A stretch of DNA of 64,000 bases from Flavobacteriaceae bacterium (GCA_027082925.1 JALWTD010000017.1:62001-126000); one strand, 5' to 3'; positions 8,032-18,495 are shown, counted from the first letter of the stretch. Numbers and translations: made by a program. Notes: generated from the letters alone by a model not told the origin.

Positions 8032-9408
8032 TTAAAGTGTTGAGACCATTTTAATTATTTCTTCTAAGCCACACACCTCCTGTGTTCCAAGCTGCATATT
8101 TTTTATTGTGTAATTCTTATTTTCTACTTCTGAAGAGCCTACCATTACCACAAAAGGAATGCCTCTTTGGTTGGCATAGTTTAATTGCTTTTTTAGTTTA
8201 ACATTACTTGGATATAATTCTGATTTAATGTTTTTACTGCGCAATTTTTGCAGTGCTTTCATACAGTAAGCAGCTTCTTTATCGCCAAAATTAACAAACA
8301 ACACTTTTGGTGTTGGTAACTCTACCTCATCAAATAAGTTTAACTCTTCTAACACCAAATAAATACGATCTAAACCAAACGAAATACCTACACCACTCAC
8401 ATTCTTCAATCCAAAAATACCGGTTAAATCATCGTATCTACCTCCTCCTCCAATAGAGCTCATTTGCACTGTTTTAGGTGCTGAAACTTCATAAATAGCA
8501 CCGGTATAATAATTTAAACCACGTGCTAAGGTTACATCTATACTTAAAGTAGCTGTTTGTAAGCCTAGAGCCTCAATATTATCAACTACAAAACGCAATT
8601 CTTCAACACCTGTAGTTCCCTCTTCTGAACTCGCAAGGAGTGTTGCTAACTGATTTATTTTTTGTTGATTGGTTCCTGTAAAGTTGAACAACGGTTGAAT
8701 CTTAGAAATGGCTTCTTTTGAGATTCCTTTTGAAATCATTTCGTTAACAACACCTTCTTCTCCAATTTTATCAAGCTTATCTAGCGCAACTGTAAAATCT
8801 ATCAGTTTCTCTTTTGCTCCAATAATTTCAGCTATACCTGCTAAAATTTTTCTATTATTCAATTTTACTGTTGTGCCTTCAAGTTTTAACTTTGTAAATA
8901 CCGCATCGTACAACTGTACAAATTCTATTTCTTGCCACAATCCTTTACTTCCAACCACATCTGCATCGCACTGATAAAACTCTCTAAAACGTCCTTTTTG
9001 AGGCCTATCGGCACGCCAAACAGGTTGCATTTGGTAGCGCTTAAATGGGAATACAATTTCGTTTTGGTGTTGTACTACATACCTAGCAAAGGGAACTGTT
9101 AAGTCGTAACGCAATGCTTTTTCTGAAATTCTAGGTGTTATTTTAAGGCTCTCTTTTGCTATTAATAGCGCATCGTCTACCTTTTTTAAATAATCACCCG
9201 AGTTTAATATTTTAAATATTAATCGGTCACCTTCTTCTCCATATTTTCCCATAAGGGTTGCTGAATTTTCAAATGAAGGTGTTTCAATAGGTTGAAATCC
9301 GTAAGTTTCAAATACCGCTTTTACTGTAGAAAAAATATAGTTTCGTTTAGCTACTTCGGTAGGAGAAAAATCACGAGTTCCTTTTGGTATGCTTGGTTTT
9401 TGTGCCAT
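8032..9408 (-). CDS. hisS: Histidyl-tRNA synthetase
   Basis: This class II synthetase charges tRNA-His. The 458 residues show motif 2 and histidine-site features: LRYDLTVPFARYV, FKRYQMQPVWRADRPQKGR, the histidine-specific RGLNYYTGAIYEV and GGGGRYDDLTGIFG, and a C-terminal anticodon-binding domain from about 365 (PKVLFVNFGDKEAAY). It starts at ATG 9408 with KPSIPKGTRDFSP, a typical N-terminus. It lies between kdsB (43 bases upstream) and folE (36 bases downstream) on the same strand. Confidence 0.97.
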   Translation of the reverse strand: MAQKPSIPKGTRDFSPTEVAKRNYIFSTVKAVFETYGFQPIETPSFENSATLMGKYGEEGDRLIFKILNSGDYLKKVDDALLIAKESLKITPRISEKALRYDLTVPFARYVVQHQNEIVFPFKRYQMQPVWRADRPQKGRFREFYQCDADVVGSKGLWQEIEFVQLYDAVFTKLKLEGTTVKLNNRKILAGIAEIIGAKEKLIDFTVALDKLDKIGEEGVVNEMISKGISKEAISKIQPLFNFTGTNQQKINQLATLLASSEEGTTGVEELRFVVDNIEALGLQTATLSIDVTLARGLNYYTGAIYEVSAPKTVQMSSIGGGGRYDDLTGIFGLKNVSGVGISFGLDRIYLVLEELNLFDEVELPTPKVLFVNFGDKEAAYCMKALQKLRSKNIKSELYPSNVKLKKQLNYANQRGIPFVVMVGSSEVENKNYTIKNMQLGTQEVCGLEEIIKMVSTL

Positions 9409-9451
9409 TATTACTAATTAGTTTGCAAATATCTGAAATTATTCTGATTGG

Positions 9452-10192
9452 TTACGATTTTTGAGATGATTTAATACGTTCATTTGCTTTTTCCAAATCT
9501 TCAGGAGTATCTATTCCTATAGCAATTTGAGTAGTTTCAACCATTTTAACTTTTAATTTGTTAGCTATAAATCGTAAATTTTCTAATTTTTCGGTGGCTT
9601 CCAATTTGTTTATTGGCAAAGTGGTAAATTTTAACAATGCTTCTTTTCTAAAAGCGTAAATTCCTATGTGTTTAAAATATGTTGCTTCTGCTGAATTTCG
9701 AGGATATGGTATTGGTGCACGAGAAAAATACATTGCAAAACTTTGCTCATCAACAACCACTTTTACGTTATTGGGATTTTTAATTTCTTCTGCATCTGTA
9801 ATTTTTATCATTAAAGAAGCCACATCTACACTCTTATTCTCATCATTTTTAAAAACATCAAGTAATTTTTTTAGTGATTCTTTTTGAGTAAAAGGCTCAT
9901 CTCCTTGAACATTTACGACAATATCTGCCTTAATATGCGCTACTGCTTCAGCAATTCTATCGCTTCCAGATTCATGTGTTTTTATACTTTTAATTACGTT
10001 GCCTCCGTTTGAAGCAATTTCGTGATGTATCAAATCACTATCGGTCACTACAAACACTTCATCAAATAAATTTGTGTTTAATGTTGCTTGATAGGTTCTT
10101 AAAATTACCGATTTTCCTGCCAAATCTTTTAACAGTTTACCGGGAAAACGACTGGCTTCATACCGAGCAGGAATCATTGCTACAATTTTCAT
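9452..10192 (-). CDS. kdsB: 3-deoxy-manno-octulosonate cytidylyltransferase
   Basis: This enzyme activates Kdo as CMP-Kdo for the inner core of lipopolysaccharide, confirming a Gram-negative envelope. The N-terminus [16 protein letters not shown] is the nucleotidyltransferase signature, followed by [17 protein letters not shown] (metal-binding aspartate) and [10 protein letters not shown]. The 246 residues match the family's usual length. Its ATG overlaps the stop of the upstream brkB-like gene by four bases (ATGA), so translation is probably coupled. Confidence 0.96.
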   Translation of the reverse strand: MKIVAMIPARYEASRFPGKLLKDLAGKSVILRTYQATLNTNLFDEVFVVTDSDLIHHEIASNGGNVIKSIKTHESGSDRIAEAVAHIKADIVVNVQGDEPFTQKESLKKLLDVFKNDENKSVDVASLMIKITDAEEIKNPNNVKVVVDEQSFAMYFSRAPIPYPRNSAEATYFKHIGIYAFRKEALLKFTTLPINKLEATEKLENLRFIANKLKVKMVETTQIAIGIDTPEDLEKANERIKSSQKS

Positions 10193-11124
10193 GAATTGTT
10201 TTCTTTTAATTGTGATTTTTTGAGCTGGTTTATACTTGCATTCAGTTCAAACCCAAGCAATAAAATAATGGAGTTTAACCAAACAAACAGCATTAGAATT
10301 AATAATGTTCCTATAGAGCCATACAGCTTGTTATATGTAGAAAATTTTTCTACATAAATGGCAAATAAGTTAAACATTACAAAGGTTAATAATGTGGTTA
10401 ATACAGAACCTGCTGTAAAAAACGACCGTTGTTTAACTCCCTTTGTACCGTATTTATAAAGTAGTGAAACCGATGTAAAAATAAGCAATACAAAAAATAC
10501 AAAACGTCCTTTTTCTATCCAAAATACGTCATCATCTAACCAACCCTTTGTTTTTAAATTATTGATGCCTATTTCAAAATAAATACTTACCGCAACTGTT
10601 ACTACCAAAATAAACGATAATAGCAGTGCCATTCCCATAGACACAATATATTGTCGAATGATATTACGCATTTCTTTTACGTGGTACGAATATTCAAATC
10701 CTCCCAAAATTGCATTTACACCGTTTGTCATTAAAAATATAGATGCTATAAATCCGAAAGAAAGCAATCCTCCGTATCTATTGCTTGTAATATCGTTGAT
10801 TACATCTTGGACAGAATCGGCGGTTTTTGGAGGTAATAGCTGCTCAATCATAAGTAAAAAGTCGTTTTGAAAACCATCGATAGGTACATACGGGATTAGT
10901 GTAAGTATAAATAACAAAAATGGAAACAGCGCCATAAAAAAACTAAAAGATATACCTCCGGCTCTAGATGTTAATGCACCTTTTACTATACCTATAAAAT
11001 ACATTTCTACAACATCGTACAACGACATTCCCTGTAAACCTGGTATTTTAATTTTTTTAGTAAGTCGCATTAACCAGTTTACTACCGGTATTTTATCTAT
11101 GTTATCTTCTATTTCTTTTGTCAT
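10189..11124 (-). CDS. YihY/BrkB-family membrane protein
   Basis: This inner-membrane protein has about six transmembrane helices and YihY/BrkB hallmarks: [20 protein letters not shown] near residues 54-73 and [17 protein letters not shown] near the C-terminus. The family's transport role is unproven. The frame is open back to 11202, but ATG 11124 (311 residues, [11 protein letters not shown]) is preferred because it overlaps the nadC stop as TAATG. It is the middle gene of a tightly coupled nadC-brkB-kdsB set. Confidence 0.9.
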   Translation of the reverse strand: MTKEIEDNIDKIPVVNWLMRLTKKIKIPGLQGMSLYDVVEMYFIGIVKGALTSRAGGISFSFFMALFPFLLFILTLIPYVPIDGFQNDFLLMIEQLLPPKTADSVQDVINDITSNRYGGLLSFGFIASIFLMTNGVNAILGGFEYSYHVKEMRNIIRQYIVSMGMALLLSFILVVTVAVSIYFEIGINNLKTKGWLDDDVFWIEKGRFVFFVLLIFTSVSLLYKYGTKGVKQRSFFTAGSVLTTLLTFVMFNLFAIYVEKFSTYNKLYGSIGTLLILMLFVWLNSIILLLGFELNASINQLKKSQLKENNS

Positions 11125-11981
11125 TAAACAGCTTTTAAACTTAAGTCCATGTTTGATACTGAGTGTGTTAAAGCTCCCGAAGATATATAATCTACCCCAC
11201 ATTCAGCATATTTTCTAGCAGTTTCTAGCGTAATTCCTCCTGAAGATTCTGTTTGGCATTTGCCATTAATTAAATCTACTGCTTTACGAGTATCTTCAAA
11301 GTTAAAATTATCAATTAAAATTCTGTACACACCATTATTTGCTATAATTTCTTCAATTTCGTTTAAATTACGAGCTTCAACAATAATTTTTAAATCGAGA
11401 TGATTTTCTTTTAAATAATGTTGTGTTTTTTGAATTGCTTTGCTAATTCCTCCTGCAAAATCTATATGATTATCTTTTAGCATAATCATATCATACAAAG
11501 CAAATCTATGATTTTCTCCTCCTCCTATTTTAACAGCCCATTTTTCAATAGCTCTAATTCCTGGAGTAGTTTTTCTAGTGTCTAAAATTTTCGTTTTTGT
11601 ACCCTTTAGCAAAGTACTAAACTGGTGTGTTTTGGTTGCAATAGCACTCATTCGTTGCATAGCGTTTAGCACTAAGCGTTCTGCCTTCAGAATAGATTGA
11701 GCACTTCCTGATACGTAAAAAACTACATCTCCATAGCGTACTTTATCACCATCGTTTAGTTGTGCATCAACCTTTAAATTTTCGTCGACATAATTAAAAA
11801 TTTGCTTTGCAAAATCAATTCCGGCAATAATACCTTCTTCTTTTACCAAAAGTTTTGCCTTTCCTGTAGCTTCAACCGGAATGCATGCTAAAGAGCTATA
11901 ATCTCCCTCTCCCACATCTTCTCTAATAGCATTTGAAATTATTATTTTAAGTTCTTCTTCAAACTGTTTTTTACTTATCAT
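11124..11981 (-). CDS. nadC: Nicotinate-nucleotide diphosphorylase (carboxylating), quinolinate phosphoribosyltransferase
   Basis: This enzyme forms nicotinate mononucleotide from quinolinate and PRPP in de novo NAD synthesis. The 285 residues include RLVLNAMQRMSAIAT, ILDTRKTTPGIRAIEKWAV, GGGENHRFALYDMIMLKDNH and, near the C-terminus, the phosphate-binding ESSGGITLETARKYA and VDYISSGALTHS. All these are standard for NadC. It is the first gene of the minus-strand run and is divergent from rlmH across 77 bases. nadA and nadB are not in the window. Confidence 0.96.
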   Translation of the reverse strand: MISKKQFEEELKIIISNAIREDVGEGDYSSLACIPVEATGKAKLLVKEEGIIAGIDFAKQIFNYVDENLKVDAQLNDGDKVRYGDVVFYVSGSAQSILKAERLVLNAMQRMSAIATKTHQFSTLLKGTKTKILDTRKTTPGIRAIEKWAVKIGGGENHRFALYDMIMLKDNHIDFAGGISKAIQKTQHYLKENHLDLKIIVEARNLNEIEEIIANNGVYRILIDNFNFEDTRKAVDLINGKCQTESSGGITLETARKYAECGVDYISSGALTHSVSNMDLSLKAV

Positions 11982-12058
11982 TCTAAAATAAATTTCTACA
12001 CAAAAATAACTTTTTTATTTTCAAAAAATTCATCTTTATTTCTTTTTATATTTACCAA

Positions 12059-12532
12059 ATGAAAATTAAACTGATTGCAATTGGTAAAACCGATAACAAA
12101 AGTTTACAAACGCTGATAGAAACTTATCAGGGTAGACTTAAGCATTATATTAATTTTCAGTTTGAAATAATACCCGACATTAAAAATGCAAAGCATTTAA
12201 GTGAACAGCAACAAAAGGAAAAAGAAGGTAACCTCATCTTAAAAAAACTAGTGGCTACAGACCAACTTATTTTACTGGATGAAAAAGGAACTGAATTTAA
12301 ATCGGTTGATTTTTCAAAATACTTACAAAAAAAAATGAATTCGGGTATAAAACAATTAGTATTGGTTATTGGAGGTCCTTATGGTTTTTCTGAAGCTGTT
12401 TACAAAAAATCACAAGGAAAAATATCGTTATCAAAAATGACTTTTTCGCATCAAATGATTCGGTTATTTGCCATAGAACAATTATACAGAGCGTTCACTA
12501 TTTTAAAAAACGAGCCTTATCATCATGAATAA
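12059..12532 (+). CDS. rlmH: 23S rRNA (pseudouridine1915-N3)-methyltransferase RlmH
   Basis: This small SPOUT methyltransferase modifies pseudouridine 1915 in helix 69 of 23S rRNA on the assembled ribosome. The 157-residue product has the knot motifs [27 protein letters not shown] and the C-terminal [20 protein letters not shown] followed by the usual YHHE end. The ATG lies directly after TATATTTACCAA, so the leader is very short. The end overlaps rdgB by eight bases. Confidence 0.96.
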   Translation: MKIKLIAIGKTDNKSLQTLIETYQGRLKHYINFQFEIIPDIKNAKHLSEQQQKEKEGNLILKKLVATDQLILLDEKGTEFKSVDFSKYLQKKMNSGIKQLVLVIGGPYGFSEAVYKKSQGKISLSKMTFSHQMIRLFAIEQLYRAFTILKNEPYHHE

Positions 12533-13109
12533 ATTAAAACTTGTATTTGCTACAAATAATGAGCATAAATTAAAAGAGGTTAAAGCTATGCTTCCCAATA
12601 TAAATATTGTAAGCTTAGCAGATATCAATTGCTTTGAAGAAATTCCGGAAACGGCCGATACACTTCAAGGAAATGCCATTTTAAAAGCAAATTACATTAC
12701 CCAAAAATACGGCTTAGCGTGTTTTGCTGATGATACAGGTTTAGAGGTTGAGTCTCTTAACAACGAGCCCGGAGTTTATTCGGCTAGATATGCCGGTGAA
12801 GAAAGCAATGCCGAAAAAAACATGCAAAAACTTTTAAAAAAATTGGGGGCAAACCAACACAGAAAAGCTCAATTTAGAACAGTAATTTCACTTAATGTAA
12901 ATGATAAGCAATTTTTATTTGAAGGTGTTTGTAAAGGGCGTATATTAACCCGTAAACAAGGTAAAAATGGATTTGGATACGATCCTATTTTTTCTCCTGA
13001 TGGATTTAATAGTTCTTTTGCTGAAATGAGCTTAGAAGAAAAAGCTGCAATAAGTCATAGAGGAAAAGCTATCAAAAAATTAGTAACATTTTTAAGAAAA
13101 AACAATTGA
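12525..13109 (+). CDS. rdgB: Non-canonical purine NTP pyrophosphatase (RdgB/HAM1)
   Basis: This enzyme hydrolyses ITP, dITP and XTP to monophosphates, keeping deaminated purines out of nucleic acids. Motifs are [14 protein letters not shown] at the N-terminus, [28 protein letters not shown] and [15 protein letters not shown]. At 194 residues it has the normal family length. It starts inside the rlmH 3' end, and its stop overlaps the TTG start of the FecCD-type permease. Confidence 0.96.
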   Translation: MNKLKLVFATNNEHKLKEVKAMLPNINIVSLADINCFEEIPETADTLQGNAILKANYITQKYGLACFADDTGLEVESLNNEPGVYSARYAGEESNAEKNMQKLLKKLGANQHRKAQFRTVISLNVNDKQFLFEGVCKGRILTRKQGKNGFGYDPIFSPDGFNSSFAEMSLEEKAAISHRGKAIKKLVTFLRKNN

Positions 13110-14140
13110 TAAGTAACGTAAAATCATATAAAATTACCTTTCTTATTTTGCTACTAGCATTGGTTATTGTGGCACTTATAAACTTAAGTTTGGGGTCTGT
13201 TAAAATCCCATTAAAACAACTTTTAGCTATTTTGCTTAATAAACCTGCAATTAAAGAAAGTTGGGAAATTATTGTGCTAAACTACAGACTTCCAAAAGCT
13301 ATAACGGCAATTATTGTAGGCTCCGGATTGTCTATAAGCGGACTGCTTATGCAAACTCTTTTTAGAAATCCACTTGCCGGACCCTTTGTACTGGGAATAA
13401 GTTCCGGAGCTAGTTTAGGCGTTGCCATATTGGTTTTAGGTGTTTCTTTTTTAGGAATCCATTTTAACTCTTTTGCTTTTACAAGTTTAGGCCAAGCTAT
13501 TGCTGCAAGTATAGGTTCTTTTTTAGTACTATTGGCTGTAATGGTTGCTGCATTAAAAGTGAGAAATACAATGTCTATTTTAATTATTGGACTTATGTTT
13601 GGTAGTTTAACAGCAGCTATTATTAGCGTTTTAGCGTATTTTAGTAGCGCCAACCAACTGCAACAGTATTTATTTTGGAGTTTTGGAAGCCTTGGAAATT
13701 TAAGCTGGAACGAAATTACAATTCTTTTTAGCGTATTTCTAATAGGAATTACATTGGTTACATTTATTATAAAACCTTTAAACAGTTTACTACTTGGTGA
13801 GAATTATGCAAAAAGTATGGGGGTTCATGTGGTAAAAACTCGAAACTTAACTTTAATTGCAACCAGTTTACTCACAGGAGTAATTACCGCTTTTTCCGGA
13901 CCTATTGCTTTTATAGGATTAGCCGTACCACACTTAACAAAACTACTTTTTCATACTTCAAATCATAAAATATTAATTCCGGCTGTTGCGATGAGTGGAG
14001 CTATTATTATGCTTGTTTGCGATAGTATTTCTCAGCTACCCAATACGGCATACACACTTCCTATAAACGCAATTACCTCTTTATTTGGAGCGCCAATTGT
14101 AATTTGGTTATTAATTAGAAAACGAAAAATAAATTATTAA
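13106..14140 (+). CDS. FecCD/BtuC-type ABC transporter permease
   Basis: This 344-residue, roughly nine- or ten-helix inner-membrane protein is the permease of a siderophore, haem or cobalamin importer. Family motifs are [40 protein letters not shown] and, near 260-290, [18 protein letters not shown]. The start is TTG at 13106, overlapping the rdgB stop as TTGA; no suitable ATG is near. The matching ATPase follows with no gap. No periplasmic binding protein or TonB receptor gene is adjacent, so the ligand is not known. Confidence 0.93.
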   Translation: MISNVKSYKITFLILLLALVIVALINLSLGSVKIPLKQLLAILLNKPAIKESWEIIVLNYRLPKAITAIIVGSGLSISGLLMQTLFRNPLAGPFVLGISSGASLGVAILVLGVSFLGIHFNSFAFTSLGQAIAASIGSFLVLLAVMVAALKVRNTMSILIIGLMFGSLTAAIISVLAYFSSANQLQQYLFWSFGSLGNLSWNEITILFSVFLIGITLVTFIIKPLNSLLLGENYAKSMGVHVVKTRNLTLIATSLLTGVITAFSGPIAFIGLAVPHLTKLLFHTSNHKILIPAVAMSGAIIMLVCDSISQLPNTAYTLPINAITSLFGAPIVIWLLIRKRKINY

Positions 14141-14935
14141 TTGGATACGGCAGAAAAACATATTATAAACACCTTAGATTTAAGCATTGGATATGCTTCT
14201 AAAAGAGCCACCTCAACCATTGCTCAACATATTAATATTGAGCTACATGAAGGTCATTTTGTTTGTTTACTTGGGAAAAATGGTATTGGAAAATCTACTC
14301 TTTTAAGAACACTCACCAAAGTACAACCACAACTCAAAGGTGATATTTTTATCAAGTCTAAAAAGTTAGTAGCCATAAACAATACTGAATTATCTAAAAA
14401 CATAAGTGTTGTACTTACCGAAAAACTTCCGGAAAATAACTTATCGGTTTTTGAATTGGTAGCACTTGGCAGACAGCCTTATACCAATTGGATTGGAAAT
14501 TTAACTGATACCGATGTAGATTTTATACAACAGGCTTTAAAACAAACCAACACCTTACACTTAGCAAATAGCAAGTGTTTTGAACTTAGTGATGGTCAGC
14601 TCCAAAAAGTGCTTATTGCCAGAGCTTTAGCACAAAACACACCCATTATTGTTCTAGATGAACCTACCGCACATTTAGACATACACCATACCATAGAAAC
14701 ATTTTCTTTGTTAAAAAAGTTAACCGAAATACACCATAAAACCATTATAATTTCTACTCATGAAATCAATTTATCACTGCAGCTAGCCGATGAATTGTGG
14801 CTTATGACTCCTTCAAATTTTATTTCAGGAAAAGTAGAAAAACTTATTGAGACAGATAAATTAGACTTACTGTTTGATTCTGATTTAATTCACTTTGATA
14901 AAAATTTAAAACAATTTATTATTTCTGGTAAATGA
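14141..14935 (+). CDS. ABC transporter ATP-binding protein, FecE/BtuD type
   Basis: This is the ATPase partner of the preceding permease. The 264 residues show Walker A LLGKNGIGKSTLL (about 44-56), a slightly altered signature LSDGQLQKVLIARAL (usual LSGGQ), Walker B PIIVLDEPTAHLD and the switch histidine in IISTHE. It starts with a TTG immediately after the permease stop. The spacing implies cotranscription and coupled translation. The substrate is probably an iron chelate or cobalamin by family, but this is not shown locally. Confidence 0.93.
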   Translation: MDTAEKHIINTLDLSIGYASKRATSTIAQHINIELHEGHFVCLLGKNGIGKSTLLRTLTKVQPQLKGDIFIKSKKLVAINNTELSKNISVVLTEKLPENNLSVFELVALGRQPYTNWIGNLTDTDVDFIQQALKQTNTLHLANSKCFELSDGQLQKVLIARALAQNTPIIVLDEPTAHLDIHHTIETFSLLKKLTEIHHKTIIISTHEINLSLQLADELWLMTPSNFISGKVEKLIETDKLDLLFDSDLIHFDKNLKQFIISGK

Positions 14936-14971
14936 TTGTTGTACTTTAGTATTTCATTAAATTAAAACACA

Positions 14972-15979
14972 ATGAAAAAAGTGCTAAGACTTTTAGGAAT
15001 CATCTGTTTATTTGCTGCAAAATCAGAATTTATAACGGCACAAAACATAGACAGTATTGCTGTAAAGTTTGCAAACACCATTACTCCTACCGATTTAAAA
15101 AAGCATCTTTTGACGATTGCTTCCAAAGAATTTGAAGGAAGAAATACCGGAGAGGAAGGGCAAAAAAAAGCCGCAAATTACCTGCAACATTTTTATAAGA
15201 GTCATCGTATTTCAACGCCTTTAAAAAACAACAGTTACTTTCAAAACATTGCTACTCAATATTTAAAGCCTAATATTCATTCTTCTGAAAACGTAATTGC
15301 ATTTATTAAAGGTGCTGAAAAACCCAATGAAATTATTGTAGTTTCAGCACACTACGATCACCTAGGGATTAGACATGAAAAAACTTATGCAGGAGCTGAT
15401 GATAACGGCTCTGGAACTGCTGCCATTTTAGAAATTGCCGAAGCTTTTAAAGAGGCCGCTAAAAATGGCTTTACACCTAAAAGATCTATTGTGTTTTTAC
15501 ACGTTACCGGTGAAGAAAAAGGATTATTAGGTTCTAAATTTTACGTAAAGTTCCCAGTTTTTCCATTAAAAAATACCGTAGCAAATCTAAATATAGATAT
15601 GATTGGTCGTACAGATAAAGCACACGAAAATAACCCCAACTACATTTATTTAATAGGTTCAGATAAATTAAGTACCGAGTTACACCAAATTTCAGAAAAA
15701 ACAAATATTACGTACACAAAACTCACGCTAGATTATACGTATAATGATGATAGCGATCCAAATCGTTTTTACTATCGTTCAGATCATTACAACTTTGCTA
15801 AAAATAATATTCCCATCATTTTTTATTTCAACGGAACTCATAAAGATTACCACAAACCTTCCGATACACCTGAAAAAATAAATTACGAATTACTCGCAAA
15901 AAGAACGAAACTCATTTTTTATACAGCTTGGGAAATTGCAAATAGAAAAAATAGGGTTATCGTAGATAAAAAAAATTAA
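14972..15979 (+). CDS. Exported M28-family zinc peptidase
   Basis: The 335-residue protein starts with a signal peptide (about 1-23, ending near TAQN) and so acts in the periplasm or at the surface. M28 metal ligands are visible: VVSAHYDHLG (His, Asp), AGADDNGSGTAAILEIAEAF (bridging Asp), HVTGEEKGLLGS (catalytic Glu pair), NIDMIGR (Asp) and the last histidine in THKDYHKPSDTPEKI. Such enzymes are aminopeptidases or, in a subset, glutaminyl cyclases. I cannot decide which, though the full zinc set favours a peptidase. It overlaps the convergent holA gene by four bases. Confidence 0.9.
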   Translation: MKKVLRLLGIICLFAAKSEFITAQNIDSIAVKFANTITPTDLKKHLLTIASKEFEGRNTGEEGQKKAANYLQHFYKSHRISTPLKNNSYFQNIATQYLKPNIHSSENVIAFIKGAEKPNEIIVVSAHYDHLGIRHEKTYAGADDNGSGTAAILEIAEAFKEAAKNGFTPKRSIVFLHVTGEEKGLLGSKFYVKFPVFPLKNTVANLNIDMIGRTDKAHENNPNYIYLIGSDKLSTELHQISEKTNITYTKLTLDYTYNDDSDPNRFYYRSDHYNFAKNNIPIIFYFNGTHKDYHKPSDTPEKINYELLAKRTKLIFYTAWEIANRKNRVIVDKKN

Positions 15980-16980
15980 TGAAGTATTTTAAATAGCAAT
16001 TCTTTAAGTATATCTCCTGCAGAAAGTGCATTGGCACCAACTCCTTTACTCTTTACATCAGCTTCTCTTAGCAATGTAATTACCTGTGAAACTTTACGCA
16101 TAGGGTAATTTTTAGCAGCCTTTGAATAGTCTGAAACAAAGAATGAAGGTACTCGAAGTACTTTTGCCACATTATTAATAGATTTGTCTTTTAAACTGTG
16201 AAATATAAGAAGTTGCGTAAAAAAACTATTGAGCAACGAAATAGTCATTACCAATGGATTTGAACGTTGGTTTTGTGCAAAATAATTGATAATTCTATTT
16301 ACTTTAACAATATCTCGTTCACCAACGGCTTTTCGTAATTCAAAGTTATTATAATCTTTGCTAATCCCAATGTTATCTTGAATATCACTTGGTGTTATGG
16401 TAGCATCTTTAGGCAAAATAAGCATTAATTTATTTAGCTCATTATTAATTTTACTTAAATCGTTTCCTAAAAACTCTATAAGCATTAGTGCTGCTTTTCC
16501 TTCAATTTTATAATTTTTTCCGTTCAAAATTCTGCGAATCCACTCAGCTACCTGATTTTCATATAGCTTTTTACTATCGTAAATAACACCTGTTTTTTGA
16601 ATTGCTTTATAAAGTTTTTTACGCTTGTCTAGTGTTTTGTATTTATAACACAAAACCAAAACTGTTGAACGCTGTGGACTTTCTACATAAGAAGTCAGTT
16701 TTTCAATAGTTCGCGATAAATCTTGAGCTTCTTTTACAATAACTACTTGTCTTTCGCTCATCATAGGGAAACGCTTTGCATTGTCTACAATATCTTCAAT
16801 ACTCACGTCTCTACCATACAATACAATTTGATTAAATCCTTTTTCTTCTTCGTTAAGGATGTTATTTTCTATGTATTCTGAAATTTTATCAATATAATAA
16901 GGCTCTTCACCCATTAAAAAATAAATGGGTTTTATATTCCCATTTTTAATATCAGAAACTATTTTGGTAACATCACTCAT
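15976..16980 (-). CDS. holA: DNA polymerase III subunit delta
   Basis: The delta subunit of the clamp loader opens the sliding clamp during replication. The 334 residues begin IKPIYFLMGEEPYYIDKISE, the typical HolA N-terminus, and continue with RFPMMSERQVVIVKEAQDL, LVLCYKYKTLDKRKKLYKAI and NELNKLMLIL. A collar domain lies near the C-terminus. It is divergent from the HsdR-N-like gene with 29 bases between, and convergent with the M28 gene. Confidence 0.93.
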   Translation of the reverse strand: MSDVTKIVSDIKNGNIKPIYFLMGEEPYYIDKISEYIENNILNEEEKGFNQIVLYGRDVSIEDIVDNAKRFPMMSERQVVIVKEAQDLSRTIEKLTSYVESPQRSTVLVLCYKYKTLDKRKKLYKAIQKTGVIYDSKKLYENQVAEWIRRILNGKNYKIEGKAALMLIEFLGNDLSKINNELNKLMLILPKDATITPSDIQDNIGISKDYNNFELRKAVGERDIVKVNRIINYFAQNQRSNPLVMTISLLNSFFTQLLIFHSLKDKSINNVAKVLRVPSFFVSDYSKAAKNYPMRKVSQVITLLREADVKSKGVGANALSAGDILKELLFKILH

Positions 16981-17009
16981 TTATAAAAAAAAATTAGCAT
17001 TTTTGCTAT

Positions 17010-17462
17010 ATGCAGCCATTAAACTTTCCCGCATATAAATTCAAAATCAAAAGTAACGAAAATAAGTATTTAATTTTTGATATTGTACGAAAAAAATATG
17101 TGAGTTTAACTCCTGAAGAATGGGTACGTCAACATTGTGTTTGGTTTTTGATAGAAGAAAAAAAATATCCTCTTTCACTTATTTCAGTAGAAAGAAAAAT
17201 AACGGTAAATAATCTTACAAAACGCACCGATATTGTTGTGTATAACCAAAAAGGGCTTCCATATATACTTGTTGAATGCAAAGCTCCTTCAGTAAAAATA
17301 ACACAAGTTAGCTTTGATCAAATTGCCCGATATAATTTAAAATTAAATGCTGCGTATTTGATTGTTACAAACGGATTGAATCATTTTTATTGTAAAATGA
17401 ACTTTGAGAAAGAATGCTACACGTTCTTAAAAGAAATCCCTGAATATCGTCGCGTTTTTTAA
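17010..17462 (+). CDS. HsdR N-terminal-like nuclease-fold protein
   Basis: The 150-residue protein resembles the N-terminal nuclease domain of type I restriction HsdR subunits. A PD-(D/E)XK-type core is visible as RTDIVVYNQKGLPYILVECK (Asp, then Glu-x-Lys), followed by QIARYNLKLNAAYLIVTNG. There is no helicase part and no hsdM or hsdS nearby, so this is not a restriction system. Such short stand-alone proteins beside holA are common in Bacteroidota, and their role is unknown; one guess is DNA repair. Confidence 0.85.
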   Translation: MQPLNFPAYKFKIKSNENKYLIFDIVRKKYVSLTPEEWVRQHCVWFLIEEKKYPLSLISVERKITVNNLTKRTDIVVYNQKGLPYILVECKAPSVKITQVSFDQIARYNLKLNAAYLIVTNGLNHFYCKMNFEKECYTFLKEIPEYRRVF

Positions 17463-17473
17463 TGTATTTACTG

Positions 17474-17481
17474 TAAGTTTG
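17474..17481 (+). promoter_or_regulatory. Candidate -7 element TAAGTTTG five bases before a start codon
   Basis: This is an exact TAnnTTTG match ending at 17481, with the glycosyltransferase ATG at 17487. If used, the transcript would start at or very near the ATG and be leaderless. No clear -33 TTG was found. Confidence 0.4.
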
Positions 17482-17486
17482 TAGAA

Positions 17487-18491
17487 ATGAAAATAGCCAT
17501 TGTTATATTAAACTGGAACGGAAAACAATTACTTGAAAAGTTTATTCCTTCTATTGTCAAGTACAGCACTCAAAATAACGTGCATATTTACATTGCCGAT
17601 AATGCTTCAACCGATGATTCTGTAGCTTTTATTAAACGTAACTATCCTGCTATCCGTATAATTCAAAACGCAACAAATAGTGGCTACGCCAAAGGTTATA
17701 ACGATGCACTTAAACACGTAGATGCCGATATTTTTGCATTGGTAAACTCTGACATAGAAGTTACTGAAAATTGGTTAACTCCTGTAATCTCCGTTTTTAA
17801 CGAGTCCCCTAACACTGCTATTATTCAGCCTAAAATACGTGACTATAAAAATAAAGAACTGTTTGAATACGCGGGTGCGGGTGGTGGCTTTATTGATAAA
17901 TACGGATACCCTTTTTGTAGAGGTCGTATTTTTTCCAGTATTGAAAAAGACACGCAACAATACAATGATACCATTTCTATTTTTTGGGCATCGGGAGCAT
18001 GTTTTTTTATTAGAGCAACTATTTTTCGTCAATTAAATGGTTTTGATGAAACCTATTTTGCGCATCAAGAAGAAATTGATTTGTGCTGGAGGGCCAAAAA
18101 TTTGAATTTTGATATTAAGTATGTTGGAGAAGCTACTGTTTTTCATGTAGGAGGAGCTACACTAGAAGCTGCAAATCCAAAGAAAACTTTTTTAAATTTT
18201 AGAAACAGTTTGTTTAGCTTGGTGAAAAATGCTCCCGGCAACCGTCTTGGCCTTTTAATTCTTAGCCGACTGCTTTTAGATGGTATTGCCGGAATAAAAT
18301 TTTTCTTAGAACTTAAATTTTCACATACTTTAGCCATTATTAAGGCCCATTTTAGCTTTTACTATTACTTACCCAAAATGCTAAAGAAACGCTCAAAAAC
18401 ACCAGAAATAAAAACGTATTATTTTATAAAAAGTATTGTTTGGAGTTATTTTGTTTTAAAAAGAAGCACCTTTCGGCAACTTAAAAAATAA
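17487..18491 (+). CDS. Glycosyltransferase family 2
   Basis: The 334-residue protein has a GT-A fold domain: IAIVILNWNGKQLL at the N-terminus, ADNASTDDS, NSGYAKGYNDALKH, then the metal-binding NSDIEV (about 89-94) and an acceptor-side region with FDETYFAHQEEIDLCWRAK. C-terminal segments with hydrophobic and basic residues suggest membrane association. It resembles rhamnosyl- or other surface-polysaccharide transferases. The sugar and acceptor cannot be told. It stands alone rather than within a polysaccharide cluster and ends four bases from the convergent Sua5 gene. Confidence 0.9.
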   Translation: MKIAIVILNWNGKQLLEKFIPSIVKYSTQNNVHIYIADNASTDDSVAFIKRNYPAIRIIQNATNSGYAKGYNDALKHVDADIFALVNSDIEVTENWLTPVISVFNESPNTAIIQPKIRDYKNKELFEYAGAGGGFIDKYGYPFCRGRIFSSIEKDTQQYNDTISIFWASGACFFIRATIFRQLNGFDETYFAHQEEIDLCWRAKNLNFDIKYVGEATVFHVGGATLEAANPKKTFLNFRNSLFSLVKNAPGNRLGLLILSRLLLDGIAGIKFFLELKFSHTLAIIKAHFSFYYYLPKMLKKRSKTPEIKTYYFIKSIVWSYFVLKRSTFRQLKK

Positions 18492-18495
18492 CGGT

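Noticed and set aside
17010-17462. Type I restriction-modification system
   Set aside because: Only an HsdR-N-like domain is present, with no helicase part, hsdM or hsdS. It looks like a stand-alone Bacteroidota protein near holA.
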